Shown here piece by piece: positions 8,804 to 17,350 of a DNA stretch of 64,000 nucleotides. Under the pieces are notes generated by a model that was given only the letters and a program-made list of their open reading frames with translations, did no database searches and was not told the DNA's origin. Within the stretch, counting starts at the first letter, position 1, and each line of letters begins with the position of its first letter. The DNA comes from Streptomyces sp. 35G-GA-8 (GTDB lineage: Bacteria; Actinomycetota; Actinomycetes; Streptomycetales; Streptomycetaceae). Location: assembly GCF_023534745.1 (NCBI RefSeq), contig NZ_JAMHJQ010000002.1, positions 195,761 to 259,760 of the forward strand. Reading direction: 5' to 3'. Made by a program: the position numbers and the translations under genes.

Positions 8804-9226
8804 ATGGACATCCCAGGCGGTGACTATGTCTTCTTCGGGGGCATGACCCTGCTGTTCGGCTGGCTGGCGGCCCACTACGCCCGGCGGCTCGCGGCGGTGG
8901 CACGCGCGCTCCGGGCGGGCGGCCGGGCGGCCGGCACCTGCGTACGGATCGAGAGCGAGCCGTACAACCGCTCGGACGCGCGCCGGTACGTCTTCTCCTT
9001 CCGCACCCCGGACGGGCGGAGCGTCGAGTTCGAGGATCTGGCGACGGGTGCGGTGCGGGTGGGTACGCGGGTCACGGTGGCGTACGATCCGGCGGCCCCC
9101 GAGCGCACCGCGACGGTCGCGGGGCGCGGCAACTGGTCACCGGTGGCGCAGTACGTACTGCTGGTGGCGGGGTGCGGACTGGCGACGGCCTGCTTCGCGG
9201 CGGTGCTGGTGTTCACCGCGACATGA
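8804..9226 (+). CDS. DUF3592-type membrane protein
   Basis: A 140-aa protein with two membrane helices (about residues 8-32 and 115-138) flanking a small beta-rich domain containing VRVGTRVTVAYDPAAPERT. That layout is typical of DUF3592 proteins, whose role is unknown. It starts 9 bp after the lipoprotein stop, so the two are co-transcribed. Confidence 0.7.
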   Translation: MDIPGGDYVFFGGMTLLFGWLAAHYARRLAAVARALRAGGRAAGTCVRIESEPYNRSDARRYVFSFRTPDGRSVEFEDLATGAVRVGTRVTVAYDPAAPERTATVAGRGNWSPVAQYVLLVAGCGLATACFAAVLVFTAT

Positions 9227-9342
9227 GACACATCGGGGTGCTGGGTGCTCCCCGGTCCTGGAAACCGACAGCGAAACGATCTGAAGCACGGGGATTTGAT
9301 GCACGGCGAACTGTTCACCCGTCCGTTCGGAGGCGAGAGGCG

Positions 9343-9786
9343 ATGACGCGGTACGACTACCCGAGGGCGCCGGCGCGCCGGGGCGACGGAGGCGGTGCGC
9401 CGGTCCTCGCGATCGTGCGTGCCTGGGCGGCCGGCATCGTCATGCTGCTCATCACGGAATACCTCCAGGCCACACTGGTCTACGACCACCTGGTCTCGGA
9501 CGAGAAGCTGGAGACGTTCCTCGGCCGCCTGCTGCTGATCCATCTGCCGAACGCCACCTGCATCGCCGTCGCCGCCTGGGCGGCGGGACGCGCCCACCGG
9601 GATCCGTTCCGCGACGCCATGGCGCAGCATCTGACGGCGGTCCTGACCGTGCCGGTGGCCGCGCAGGCCCTCAACCTGTCGCTCCAGTGGGACGACCTGG
9701 TGGCCGAGGGGCTGCTGATGTCGAACGCGGTGCTGGTGGTCGGGTGCGTGACCGGTTACGCGGTGGAACGTCTCCAGGAGGACTGA
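9343..9786 (+). CDS. Small integral membrane protein, unknown
   Basis: A 147-aa protein starting at ATG 9343, with a GGAGGCGAGAGG ribosome site; longer frames upstream lack one. Hydropathy suggests four membrane helices with a conserved-looking ITEYLQATLVYDHL segment near the first. No family recognised. It follows the DUF3592 gene by 116 bp on the same strand and may be a separate unit. The next feature is the chitinase promoter. Confidence 0.65.
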   Translation: MTRYDYPRAPARRGDGGGAPVLAIVRAWAAGIVMLLITEYLQATLVYDHLVSDEKLETFLGRLLLIHLPNATCIAVAAWAAGRAHRDPFRDAMAQHLTAVLTVPVAAQALNLSLQWDDLVAEGLLMSNAVLVVGCVTGYAVERLQED

Positions 9787-9844
9787 GGGCGGGCTTCCGG
9801 GGCGCTGCCGCCGCCCCTCCGTATACGACCTGTTGCCAGAGGTC

Positions 9845-9876
9845 TTGACAACTTGATTGGTCTGGACCAGTTTTAC
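9845..9876 (+). promoter_or_regulatory. Chitinase promoter with DasR-type dre box
   Basis: TTGACA (9845-9850) forms a perfect -35 hexamer. Directly downstream, ATTGGTCTGGACCAGT (9856-9871) matches the DasR-responsive element (core TGGTCTAGACCA) with one central change. The dre overlaps the promoter as in other Streptomyces chitinase genes, implying GlcNAc-linked control by DasR. Confidence 0.85.
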
Positions 9877-9942
9877 GCCCGACGGTGGCCACCGTTCCCC
9901 CTCTCACGTACCTCCATCCCCGAACCCCACCGGAGGCAGCAA

Positions 9943-11658
9943 GTGGAACGCGCACCAGGCGGCAGAGGACGTATCAGAACCTGGATCGGCGGGACGGTGG
10001 CCGTGCTGGCCGCCGGCGCGCTGAGCCTGACCGGGCTCACCGGCACCGCGCAGGCCGCCGACATCAATGTGGCCAAGAACGCGGGCTTCGAGTCCGGGCT
10101 CACCAACTGGACCTGCTCCGCGGGCAGCGGGGCCACCGTCGGATCCCCCGTGCACGCGGGCGCCGCCGCGCTCCGGGCGGCCCCCGCCGGCCAGGACAAC
10201 GCCAAGTGCGTCCAGGCGGTCGCCGTACAGCCCAACTCGACCTACACACTGAGCGCCTGGGTCCAGGGCGGCTACGCGTATCTCGGGGCCGAGGGAACCG
10301 GCACCACCGATGTGTCGACCTGGACGCCGGACAGCTCCGGCTGGAAGCAGCTCACCACCACCTTCAGGACCGGCGCCTCGACCAGGTCCGTGACCGTCTA
10401 CACCCATGGCTGGTACGGGCAGAGCGCCTATTACGTGGACGACGTGTCCGTCTTCGGCCCCGACGGCGGCGGGGGCGGCGACCCCGAGCCCCAGATCCCG
10501 GGCGCGCCCTCCGGGCTGGCGGTCGGGTCGGTGACCTCGTCCTCCGTGACCCTCAACTGGAGCGCGGTGTCCGGCGCCACCGGCTACAACGTCTACCGGG
10601 GCGGTACGAAGGTCCAGTCGGCGAGCGGCACTTCCTCGACCGTGACGGGGCTGGCCGCGGACACCTCGTACGACTTCCAGGTGACCGCCACCAACGCGGC
10701 CGGTGAGTCGGCGAAGTCCGCGACCGTCACCGGCAGGACCGCCCAGAGCGGCGGCGGCAACCCGGGCAACCCGGCCGTACCGAAGCACGCGGTGACCGGC
10801 TACTGGCAGAACTTCAACAACGGCGCCGCCGTCCAGAAGCTCCGTGACGTGCAGTCGCAGTACGACATCATCGCCGTCTCGTTCGCCGACGCGACCACCA
10901 CGCCCGGCCAGATCACCTTCAACCTCGACCCGGCCGTCGGCTACGCCTCGGTCGCCGACTTCAAGGCGGACATCGCCGCGAAGAAGGCCGCGGGCAAGTC
11001 GGTGATCATCTCGGTCGGCGGCGAGAAGGGCACCATCTCCGTCAACAGCGACGCCTCCGCCACCGCCTTCGCCAACAGCGCCTACGCCCTGATGCAGGAG
11101 TACGGCTTCAACGGCGTCGACATCGACCTGGAGAACGGCCTCAACTCCACCTATATGACAAAGGCCCTGCGCCAGCTGTCCGCGAAGGCGGGCGCGGGCA
11201 TGGTGCTGACGATGGCGCCGCAGACCATCGACATGCAGTCGACGGCCGGTGAGTACTTCAAGACCGCGCTGAACGTGAAGGACATCCTCACGGTCGTCAA
11301 CATGCAGTACTACAACAGCGGTTCCATGCTCGGCTGCGACGGCAAGGTCTACTCCCAGGGCTCCGTCGACTTCCTCACCGCCCTCGCCTGCATCCAGCTC
11401 GAAGGCGGACTCGACGCCTCCCAGGTCGGCCTCGGTGTCCCCGCCTCCACGCGCGGCGCGGGCAGCGGCTACGTGGATCCGTCCATCGTGAAGAACGCGC
11501 TGGACTGCCTGGCCAGGGGCACGAACTGCGGCTCGTTCAAGCCGTCCAGGACCTACCCGGGTATCCGGGGCGCCATGACCTGGTCCACCAACTGGGACGC
11601 GACGGCGGGCAACGCCTGGTCCAACGCGGTCGGACCGCACGTCCACGGGCTCCCGTAG
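9943..11658 (+). CDS. Secreted chitinase: CBM - FnIII - GH18
   Basis: Extracellular endo-chitinase of 571 aa. The start chosen is GTG 9943, which has GGAGGCAGC 7 nt upstream; the ATG at 9853 lies inside the promoter. Domains in order: signal peptide with AQA cleavage near residue 38, a carbohydrate-binding jelly-roll module (about 40-172), a Gly/Pro linker, fibronectin type III (about 185-270), and a GH18 barrel (about 283-565). The catalytic motif reads NGVDIDLE, so the first Asp of the usual DGxDxDxE is Asn while the catalytic Glu is present. Downstream barrel motifs include MAPQT and MQYYN. It hydrolyses chitin outside the cell and is monocistronic. Confidence 0.92.
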   Translation: MERAPGGRGRIRTWIGGTVAVLAAGALSLTGLTGTAQAADINVAKNAGFESGLTNWTCSAGSGATVGSPVHAGAAALRAAPAGQDNAKCVQAVAVQPNSTYTLSAWVQGGYAYLGAEGTGTTDVSTWTPDSSGWKQLTTTFRTGASTRSVTVYTHGWYGQSAYYVDDVSVFGPDGGGGGDPEPQIPGAPSGLAVGSVTSSSVTLNWSAVSGATGYNVYRGGTKVQSASGTSSTVTGLAADTSYDFQVTATNAAGESAKSATVTGRTAQSGGGNPGNPAVPKHAVTGYWQNFNNGAAVQKLRDVQSQYDIIAVSFADATTTPGQITFNLDPAVGYASVADFKADIAAKKAAGKSVIISVGGEKGTISVNSDASATAFANSAYALMQEYGFNGVDIDLENGLNSTYMTKALRQLSAKAGAGMVLTMAPQTIDMQSTAGEYFKTALNVKDILTVVNMQYYNSGSMLGCDGKVYSQGSVDFLTALACIQLEGGLDASQVGLGVPASTRGAGSGYVDPSIVKNALDCLARGTNCGSFKPSRTYPGIRGAMTWSTNWDATAGNAWSNAVGPHVHGLP

Positions 11659-11745
11659 TCACGTCCTAGCCCCGCCGCGGTCGCGTCGTAGCCCGTCGCA
11701 CCCGCCGGGCAAGTCCGCACCACCACCCCGAGCCCCCCACAGGGC

Positions 11746-11782
11746 CGGCAGCGCCGTCGAACCCCACCCGACGGCGCTGCCG
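11746..11782. terminator. Strong bidirectional hairpin terminator
   Basis: A perfect 14-bp stem (11746-11759 with 11769-11782) and a 9-nt loop lie between the converging chitinase and Nramp genes, so it can end transcription from both sides. Confidence 0.85.
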
Positions 11783-11812
11783 TGTGTCCTGGCCCGGCGA
11801 AGCCCTGCGCCC

Positions 11813-13126
11813 CTACCAGGGAATGTCCCGCACCTGCTGCACGCACAGCACGATGAACAGCAGCCCCGCCGCCGACAGCATCACATTGCTCAGAACGCCG
11901 TTGCGCCATTCCTTCGGCGTACGCGAGGAGTTGAGCAGCCACACCAGCGTCAGCGCCAGGAACGGCATGAAGAACGCGCCCAGCACGCCGTAGACGACCA
12001 CGAGGCCGAACGGCTCGTCCAGGAAGAGGAGCGAGATCGGCGGGAAGGTCAGCCAGAGCAGATACGCGCGGAACGGCACCGAGCGTTCGCGCTCGCCCGC
12101 GGCGACCTCCTCCGTCGTCTTCCTGGACTCGTCCGCCGCCGCCCCCACGCGGTCCTTGCGGATCCGTTCCACGAAGTCCGCGAACATCAGGCTCACGCCG
12201 TGCCAGACACCGATGAGCGACGAGAACGACGTGGCGAAGAAGCCGACGAGGAACAGCTTGGCGGTGGTCGCGCCGAAACGGTCCTCCAGGATCACGCCGA
12301 GATCGATCAGACCGCGGTCGCCCTTGGTCAGCGCGATCTGGGAGGAGTGCAGCAGCTCGGCGCCGATGATCAGCATGGCGACGACGAAGAGGCCGGTGGT
12401 GATGTAGGCGACCCGGTTGTCGAGGCGCATCACCTTCATCCAGCCGGTGTTGGTCCACCCCTTCGCGTTGACCCAGTAGCCGTACGCGGCCATGGTGATC
12501 GTGCCGCCCACCCCGCCGATCAGGCCGAGTGTGTAGAGCAGCGAGCCGTCCGGCAGGACCGGGAGCAGGCCCGCGAAGCTCGCGCCGAAGTCGGGGGCGA
12601 CGCGGATCGCGACGTACATGACGACCACGAACATCACGCCGATCAGGACCGTCATGACCCGCTCGAAGACGGCGTACTGGTTGAACCAGACGAAGACGAG
12701 CCCGATCAGCCCCGTGATCACCGCCCAGGTCTTGAGCCCGGGACCGTCCGGGAAGAGCGCGACGATCGGGAGCGCGCTTGAGGACATCGCCGTGGCGCCG
12801 TAGACGAATCCCCAGACGACGACGTACCCGGCGAAATACACGGTGGTCCAGCGGCCCAGGCTGCGCCAGCCCTCGAAGAGGGTGCGGCCGGTGGCGAGAT
12901 GCCAGCGGCCGGCGGCCTCGGCGAGGGAGATCTTGACGACGCAGCCGATGACCGCCGCCCACATCAGGGTGTAGCCGAACTTGCTGCCCGCGATGAGCGT
13001 GGCGACGAGATCGCCCGCGCCCACACCGGTCGCCGCGACGACGATGCCGGGGCCGATATACGTCCAACTCGACTTGCGCGGACGGGAGACGGCCTCATTC
13101 GTGCCGGTGTCCGTGGTGTCTGCCAT
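11813..13126 (-). CDS. Atypical Nramp-family transporter
   Basis: A 437-aa integral membrane protein with about 11 helices and the Nramp fold pattern (start GPGIVVAATGVGAGD). The start at 13126 has GGGAGGCG about 9 nt upstream. Canonical Nramps bind metal through DPGN in helix 1 and MPH in helix 6. Here the matching positions read TGVGAGD (residues 33-39) and TITMAAYGYW (209-218), so both are replaced. Nramp relatives with altered motifs include Mg2+ and Al3+ transporters, so Mn2+/Fe2+ transport should not be assumed. It is monocistronic, with an inverted repeat in its upstream region. Confidence 0.8.
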   Translation of the reverse strand: MADTTDTGTNEAVSRPRKSSWTYIGPGIVVAATGVGAGDLVATLIAGSKFGYTLMWAAVIGCVVKISLAEAAGRWHLATGRTLFEGWRSLGRWTTVYFAGYVVVWGFVYGATAMSSSALPIVALFPDGPGLKTWAVITGLIGLVFVWFNQYAVFERVMTVLIGVMFVVVMYVAIRVAPDFGASFAGLLPVLPDGSLLYTLGLIGGVGGTITMAAYGYWVNAKGWTNTGWMKVMRLDNRVAYITTGLFVVAMLIIGAELLHSSQIALTKGDRGLIDLGVILEDRFGATTAKLFLVGFFATSFSSLIGVWHGVSLMFADFVERIRKDRVGAAADESRKTTEEVAAGERERSVPFRAYLLWLTFPPISLLFLDEPFGLVVVYGVLGAFFMPFLALTLVWLLNSSRTPKEWRNGVLSNVMLSAAGLLFIVLCVQQVRDIPW

Positions 13127-13156
13127 ACGTGTCGTCGCCTCCCGCTTGTCTCCGTA

Positions 13157-13186
13157 CGTGACCCGAGTCACCAAAGCGGGGTCACG
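13157..13186. promoter_or_regulatory. Inverted repeat upstream of the Nramp-like gene
   Basis: CGTGACCC (13157-13164) and GGGTCACG (13179-13186) form perfect 8-bp arms around 14 nt, about 30 bp before the transporter start. It could be an operator or a leader hairpin; no regulator is known. Confidence 0.4.
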
Positions 13187-13235
13187 ATGATCGCGCAAGA
13201 GGGCCTGCCGTGAGGGTTCGGTGGCGGGACAGGAT

Positions 13236-14708
13236 CTAAATGATCAGGCTCAGCAGCGCCGCCACCACGAAGCCCGCCACCGACAGCACGGTCTCCAGGA
13301 CCGTCCAGGACTTCAGCGTGTCGCGCTCCGATATGCCGAAGTACTTCGCGACCATCCAGAACCCGCCGTCGTTGACATGCGAGGCGAAGATCGAGCCGGC
13401 CGAGATCGCCATGATGATCAGGGCGAGATGCGCCTGCGAGAGATCCTGGCCCTCGACGAGCGGCACGACGATACCGGCCGTGGTGACGATCGCGACCGTC
13501 GCCGAGCCCTGGGCGACGCGCAGGACGACCGAGATCAGCCAGGCCAGCAGGATGACCGGCAGGCCGACGTCGTTGAAGGTGTCGGCCAGCGCGTCCGCGA
13601 TCCCGCTGCCCTTGAGCACCGCCCCGAAGACACCGCCGGCGCCGACCACGAGCAGGATGTTGCCGACCGGCTTGAGCGAGGCGGTGGAGACCGTCTCCAG
13701 GGACTTGCGGGACCAGCCCCGCCTGATGCCCAGCAGGTAGTACGCGAGCAGCAGCGCGATCGTCAGCGCCACGAAGGGGTGGCCGAAGAACTCGATGACC
13801 GAGCGGACCGTCGACGGGTCGAGGGCGATGGACGAGAAGGTCGCGAGCAGGATCAGGAGCAGCGGGGTGCCGATGATCGCGAGGACCGTGCCGAGCGCGA
13901 CCGGCCGCTCCAGGGGCGTGACACCCGAGGCGCGCTGTTCGGCGGCGACCGCGGCCTTGGCCTCCGCCGCCGCCTCGACCATGTCCTGCGGAACGTCGAC
14001 GAAGACGCGCTTCCCGATCCAGGCGGCATAGGCCCACGCGGCGAGGACGGCCGGGACGCCGACGACGACACCCATCAGGATGACCCAGCCGAGGTCCACC
14101 TCGAAGAGTCCGGCCGCGGCGACCGGGCCCGGGTGCGGGGGCAGGAAGGCATGGGTCATCGAGAGACCGGCGAGCAGCGGCATCGCGTACAGCAGGATCG
14201 ATTTGCCGGACCGCTTGGCGGCGGCGTACACGATCGGCGCGAGCACGAAGATGCCGACGTCGAAGAAGACCGGGATACCGAAGACGACACCGGTGACGCC
14301 CATGGCGAGCGGGGCGCGCTTCTCGCCGAAGAGGTTCAGCAGCCGGGCGCTCAGCACCTCGGCGCCGCCGGACACTTCGAGGATCGCGCCGAGCATGGTG
14401 CCGAGTCCGATGATGATCGCGACATGGCCGAGGATGCCGCCCATCCCGCTCTCGATCATCGAGACGGCGGCGGACTTCTGGACCGTACCGAAGAGTTCGG
14501 TGACGGACAGGCCCGCCGCGAGGCCGACGGCTATGGAGACACCGAGCAGCGCCACGAAGGGCTGGAGCCTGACCTTGATGATCAGGAAGAGCAGCAGGAC
14601 GATGCCGAGGGCGGCGACGGTCAGCAGACCGGCGGTGCCGTCGATCAGGAGCAGCAGACCCCCCGTGTGGGGTGGGGTCTGCGGTGGTGCGTCAGCGGCG
14701 AGCAGCAT
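13236..14708 (-). CDS. GntP-family permease
   Basis: A 490-aa protein with about 12-14 membrane helices and GntP hallmarks such as THAFLPPHPGPVAAAG and the C-terminal SAGSIFASHVNDGGFW block. The family imports gluconate and other hydroxy or sugar acids, and some members carry D-serine. It is the last gene of a minus-strand set that includes RidA, IclR and a PfkB kinase, 196 bp upstream. The locus suggests a substrate such as a D-amino acid, N-acyl amino acid or sugar acid; the true substrate is not visible from sequence. Confidence 0.85.
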   Translation of the reverse strand: MLLAADAPPQTPPHTGGLLLLIDGTAGLLTVAALGIVLLLFLIIKVRLQPFVALLGVSIAVGLAAGLSVTELFGTVQKSAAVSMIESGMGGILGHVAIIIGLGTMLGAILEVSGGAEVLSARLLNLFGEKRAPLAMGVTGVVFGIPVFFDVGIFVLAPIVYAAAKRSGKSILLYAMPLLAGLSMTHAFLPPHPGPVAAAGLFEVDLGWVILMGVVVGVPAVLAAWAYAAWIGKRVFVDVPQDMVEAAAEAKAAVAAEQRASGVTPLERPVALGTVLAIIGTPLLLILLATFSSIALDPSTVRSVIEFFGHPFVALTIALLLAYYLLGIRRGWSRKSLETVSTASLKPVGNILLVVGAGGVFGAVLKGSGIADALADTFNDVGLPVILLAWLISVVLRVAQGSATVAIVTTAGIVVPLVEGQDLSQAHLALIIMAISAGSIFASHVNDGGFWMVAKYFGISERDTLKSWTVLETVLSVAGFVVAALLSLII

Positions 14709-14904
14709 GGGGAGCCTCTGGTCGTGGGCATGGGGGGATCACGGCACGGCGCCCGGTCGGCGGGCGCCGTGCCGTACGGCGGCGCGGATACGCGTGAGAC
14801 GTTCAGCGGTGCGGGTTCTCGGGACGGGTGCAGGGACAGCGACGGGGACGACGGGCGGGGACGACGGGCGGCAGGGGCCGGACAGGACCTATGGCTCAGC
14901 CGGC

Positions 14905-15315
14905 TCAGCCGAGGACGGCCAGCGCGTCGATCTCGATCAACAGCCCCTTGGGCAGGCCCACATACACCGTGGTACGCGCGGCGGGCGCCTCCTTCAGGCC
15001 CTGCTCGCCGAAGTAGGCGTTGTAGATCTCGTTCATCTCGGCGAAGTGGTCGACGTCCGTGAGGTAGACGCGCATCATCATGACGTCGTCCCAGCTCGCG
15101 CCGCCCTCCTCCAGGATCGCCTTGACGTTGGCGAAGGTCTGGAGGGTCTGCTCGCGCAGGGTCGGGCCCGCGACGGTGGGCGCCTGGCCCTCGACGGCCG
15201 GGAGGAAGCCGACCTGGCCCGCGACCTGGAGGATATTGCCCTTGCGGACGCCGTGCGAGAACTTCGCCGGCGGGGTGGTGTGGGTCGCGGGGGTCAGTGC
15301 GGTCTTGGCGGTCAT
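14905..15315 (-). CDS. RidA-family enamine/imine deaminase
   Basis: A 136-aa RidA/YjgF protein with the family C-terminal Arg-containing block (APAARTTVYVGLPKGLLIEIDALAV). RidA enzymes hydrolyse reactive enamines and imines released by PLP-dependent deaminases, which fits the PLP deaminase encoded across the divergent promoter. Its ATG overlaps the IclR stop by 4 nt (ATGA), so translation is coupled. The longer frame reaching 15807 overlaps the IclR gene and is rejected. Confidence 0.9.
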   Translation of the reverse strand: MTAKTALTPATHTTPPAKFSHGVRKGNILQVAGQVGFLPAVEGQAPTVAGPTLREQTLQTFANVKAILEEGGASWDDVMMMRVYLTDVDHFAEMNEIYNAYFGEQGLKEAPAARTTVYVGLPKGLLIEIDALAVLG

Positions 15316-16076
15316 GAAGCGTCCTTGCTGGGAGGGGTGTTGCCGGAATACTCCCTGCTGATCGCGTCGGCGGTACGACGTACCAGCGGGAGCAGGGTGA
15401 GAAGTTCCTCGGCGGTGACGACGACATTCGGCGCGGAGACCGACATGGCGGCGACGACCCGGCCGTCCGCGCCGCGGATGGGCGCGCCGACACAGTTGAT
15501 GGACTCCTCGTGGCCGCCGAGATCGGTGGCCCAGCCCTGTTCGCGCACGGTCGCCAGCTCCTTGAGGAAGGCGGCGGCGTTGGTACTCGAACGGGGCGTG
15601 TACATGGGGTAGTCGAGGCGTTCGGCGAGCGCGCGGCGCTCGGCCTCGGGTAGGTCGGCGAGCAGCAGCTTGGCGACGGCGGCCACGGTGATCGCGACCG
15701 GCTTGCCGATCCGCGAGTACATCCGGACCGGGTAGCGGCTCTCGACCTTGTCGATGTAGACGACCTCGCCCTCCTCGTACACCGCGAGATGGACGGTGTG
15801 ACCGCACTGGTTGTTGAGCGCGACCAGATGGGAGTGGGCGATGTCGCGCATGTCGAGGTTCTCGACGGCTTCCTGGGCGAGCGCGAAGAGGCGCGCGCCG
15901 AGGCGGTAGCGGTTGTCCTGCTGGCGGTAGACGAGCCCGTGTTCATGGAGCGTACGGAGCAGCCGGAGCGCGGTGGACTTGTGCACGCCGAGCCGGTCGG
16001 CGACCCGCCCGAGGTCGGCGGGGCCCTGGGCGAGCAGCGGCAGAATGCTCAGTGCCCGGTCGACGGTCTGGCTCAT
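15312..16076 (-). CDS. IclR-family transcriptional regulator
   Basis: A 254-aa regulator with an N-terminal winged helix-turn-helix (about 3-58, including LGVHKSTALRLLRTL) and an IclR effector domain (about 75-245). The ATG at 16076 has GCAGGAGGT upstream and overlaps the kinase stop by 4 nt. It is the likely controller of both divergent transcripts through the palindromes at 17302-17326. The effector is probably a pathway metabolite, which is inference. Confidence 0.9.
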   Translation of the reverse strand: MSQTVDRALSILPLLAQGPADLGRVADRLGVHKSTALRLLRTLHEHGLVYRQQDNRYRLGARLFALAQEAVENLDMRDIAHSHLVALNNQCGHTVHLAVYEEGEVVYIDKVESRYPVRMYSRIGKPVAITVAAVAKLLLADLPEAERRALAERLDYPMYTPRSSTNAAAFLKELATVREQGWATDLGGHEESINCVGAPIRGADGRVVAAMSVSAPNVVVTAEELLTLLPLVRRTADAISREYSGNTPPSKDAS

Positions 16077-17200
16077 GGGGTACGTACCTCCTGCTCCGTG
16101 GCCGCCGTCCAGCCGGGGCCGAGACGAAGTGTCCCCCAGGTGGCCTCGTCGAGGCCCACGAGCCGGTCGGCTTCCGCCCGCGAGGGTGGTGTACCGAGGT
16201 CTTCGGGCACGGTGAGGGTCGCCGCGGCCATCAGATGGCCGTGCCGGAGCCGGGCGGCGGCGGGCAGACCGCGGAGGGTCGCGGAGAGGAAGCCGGCGGC
16301 GAAGGCGTCCCCGGCGCCGACGGGCGCGACGACCTCGACGCGCAGCGCGGGTACGGACGTCACGGTGTCGCCGCCGCCCGCCCCGGCAACTCCGGCAGCC
16401 CCGCCGACCGCGCCGGCCCCGCCTTCCATGCCCCCGGCCCCCGAGCCCGCGCCCGCCCCGCCCCGTTCGTACACCGTCGCCCCCGCGCCGCCCCGCTTCA
16501 CCACCAGCGTCGCCGGCTCCGGGAGCGCGGCCCGGATCGCGTCCCCGCCGTGCAGGTCCCACGCCTCGGCCGCCTCGTCCTCACCGACGAAGACCAGATC
16601 GGCGCCCCGGGCGAGGTCCAGCAGAACGCGGGCGCCCGAGCCGTCGCGCCAGAGCCCGGGGCGGTGGTTGACGTCGAAGGAGATCAGCGGGCGTCCCGGC
16701 GCGGGGGCGGTCAGCTCGCGCATCAGGGCGAGGCAGTCGTCCGAGAGCGCGGCCGTGATGCCCGACACATGCAGCACGCGCCCGGCCCACAGGTCGTCGT
16801 ACGACAGGGTCCCCGGCGCCATCGCGGAGGCGGCGGAGCCCGCACGGTAGTAGGCGACCTCGTGCGCGTCGGTGGCGCGGTCCGTCGCCGTACGGAAGTA
16901 GATGCCGGTGGGCCGGTCCGGGTCGCGGCGTACGCCCGAGGTGTCGACGCCGTACGCGGCGATCGCGTCGAGGAGATGGTCGCCGAAGCCGTCGGCGCCG
17001 ACCCGGCTGACCCACTTGACGGTGTGCCCGGCGGCGGCCAGCGCGCAGGCGACATTGGATTCGGCGCCGCCGATCGTACGGGCGAAGGAGGGGACGTCGG
17101 CGAGGCGGCCCGGGAGCGAGGGCAGGAAGGTGACCATGGATTCACCGAGGCAGACGACCTCCACGCCGGGGTGGAGGTCCATGTCTACGGTTCCGGTCAC
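16073..17200 (-). CDS. PfkB-family carbohydrate kinase (KDG-kinase-like)
   Basis: A 375-aa ribokinase-superfamily enzyme, with N-terminal GGAESNVACALAAAG and the C-terminal PfkB signature containing the catalytic Asp in PVGAGDAFAAGF. Similarity is to 2-keto-3-deoxygluconate-type kinases, but the substrate is not certain. A Gly/Ala-rich insertion (about 246-277) interrupts the domain and explains a length above the usual ~310 aa. The GTG start at 17200 has GAGGAG 7-8 nt upstream, better than the internal ATG at 17182. It is the first gene of the minus-strand operon, coupled to iclR by ATGA. Confidence 0.82.
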   Translation of the reverse strand: MTGTVDMDLHPGVEVVCLGESMVTFLPSLPGRLADVPSFARTIGGAESNVACALAAAGHTVKWVSRVGADGFGDHLLDAIAAYGVDTSGVRRDPDRPTGIYFRTATDRATDAHEVAYYRAGSAASAMAPGTLSYDDLWAGRVLHVSGITAALSDDCLALMRELTAPAPGRPLISFDVNHRPGLWRDGSGARVLLDLARGADLVFVGEDEAAEAWDLHGGDAIRAALPEPATLVVKRGGAGATVYERGGAGAGSGAGGMEGGAGAVGGAAGVAGAGGGDTVTSVPALRVEVVAPVGAGDAFAAGFLSATLRGLPAAARLRHGHLMAAATLTVPEDLGTPPSRAEADRLVGLDEATWGTLRLGPGWTAATEQEVRTP

Positions 17201-17301
17201 TGTGGGCTCCTCGCCGCTCGACCGGCCCTGGGCCGGTCACCGTGCCGGGTCACCATTGACCCGCTGTCGGCTCGGATGTTAGACAGCCCTCAGCGATATG
17301 C

Positions 17302-17326
17302 GCAATGGCCATTGCATGTAGTGCAA
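17302..17326. promoter_or_regulatory. Overlapping palindromes in the divergent promoter (candidate IclR operator)
   Basis: GCAATGGCCATTGC (17302-17315) is a perfect 14-bp palindrome. It overlaps TTGCA-N5-TGCAA (17312-17326). Both share TTGCA/TGCAA half-sites and lie in the 150-bp gap between the kinase-iclR-ridA operon and the deaminase-acylase operon, 25 bp before the deaminase ATG. Confidence 0.6.
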
Positions 17327-17350
17327 CGAGATCGATATTGGGGAGGCTCC

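Noticed and set aside
9904-11646. A 580-codon frame antisense to the chitinase
   Set aside because: The chitinase has clear catalytic and binding domains; the antisense product is repetitive Arg/Gly/Val.
13221-15062. A 613-codon plus-strand frame across the GntP gene
   Set aside because: It is a Asp/Arg/Gln-rich shadow of a hydrophobic membrane protein gene.
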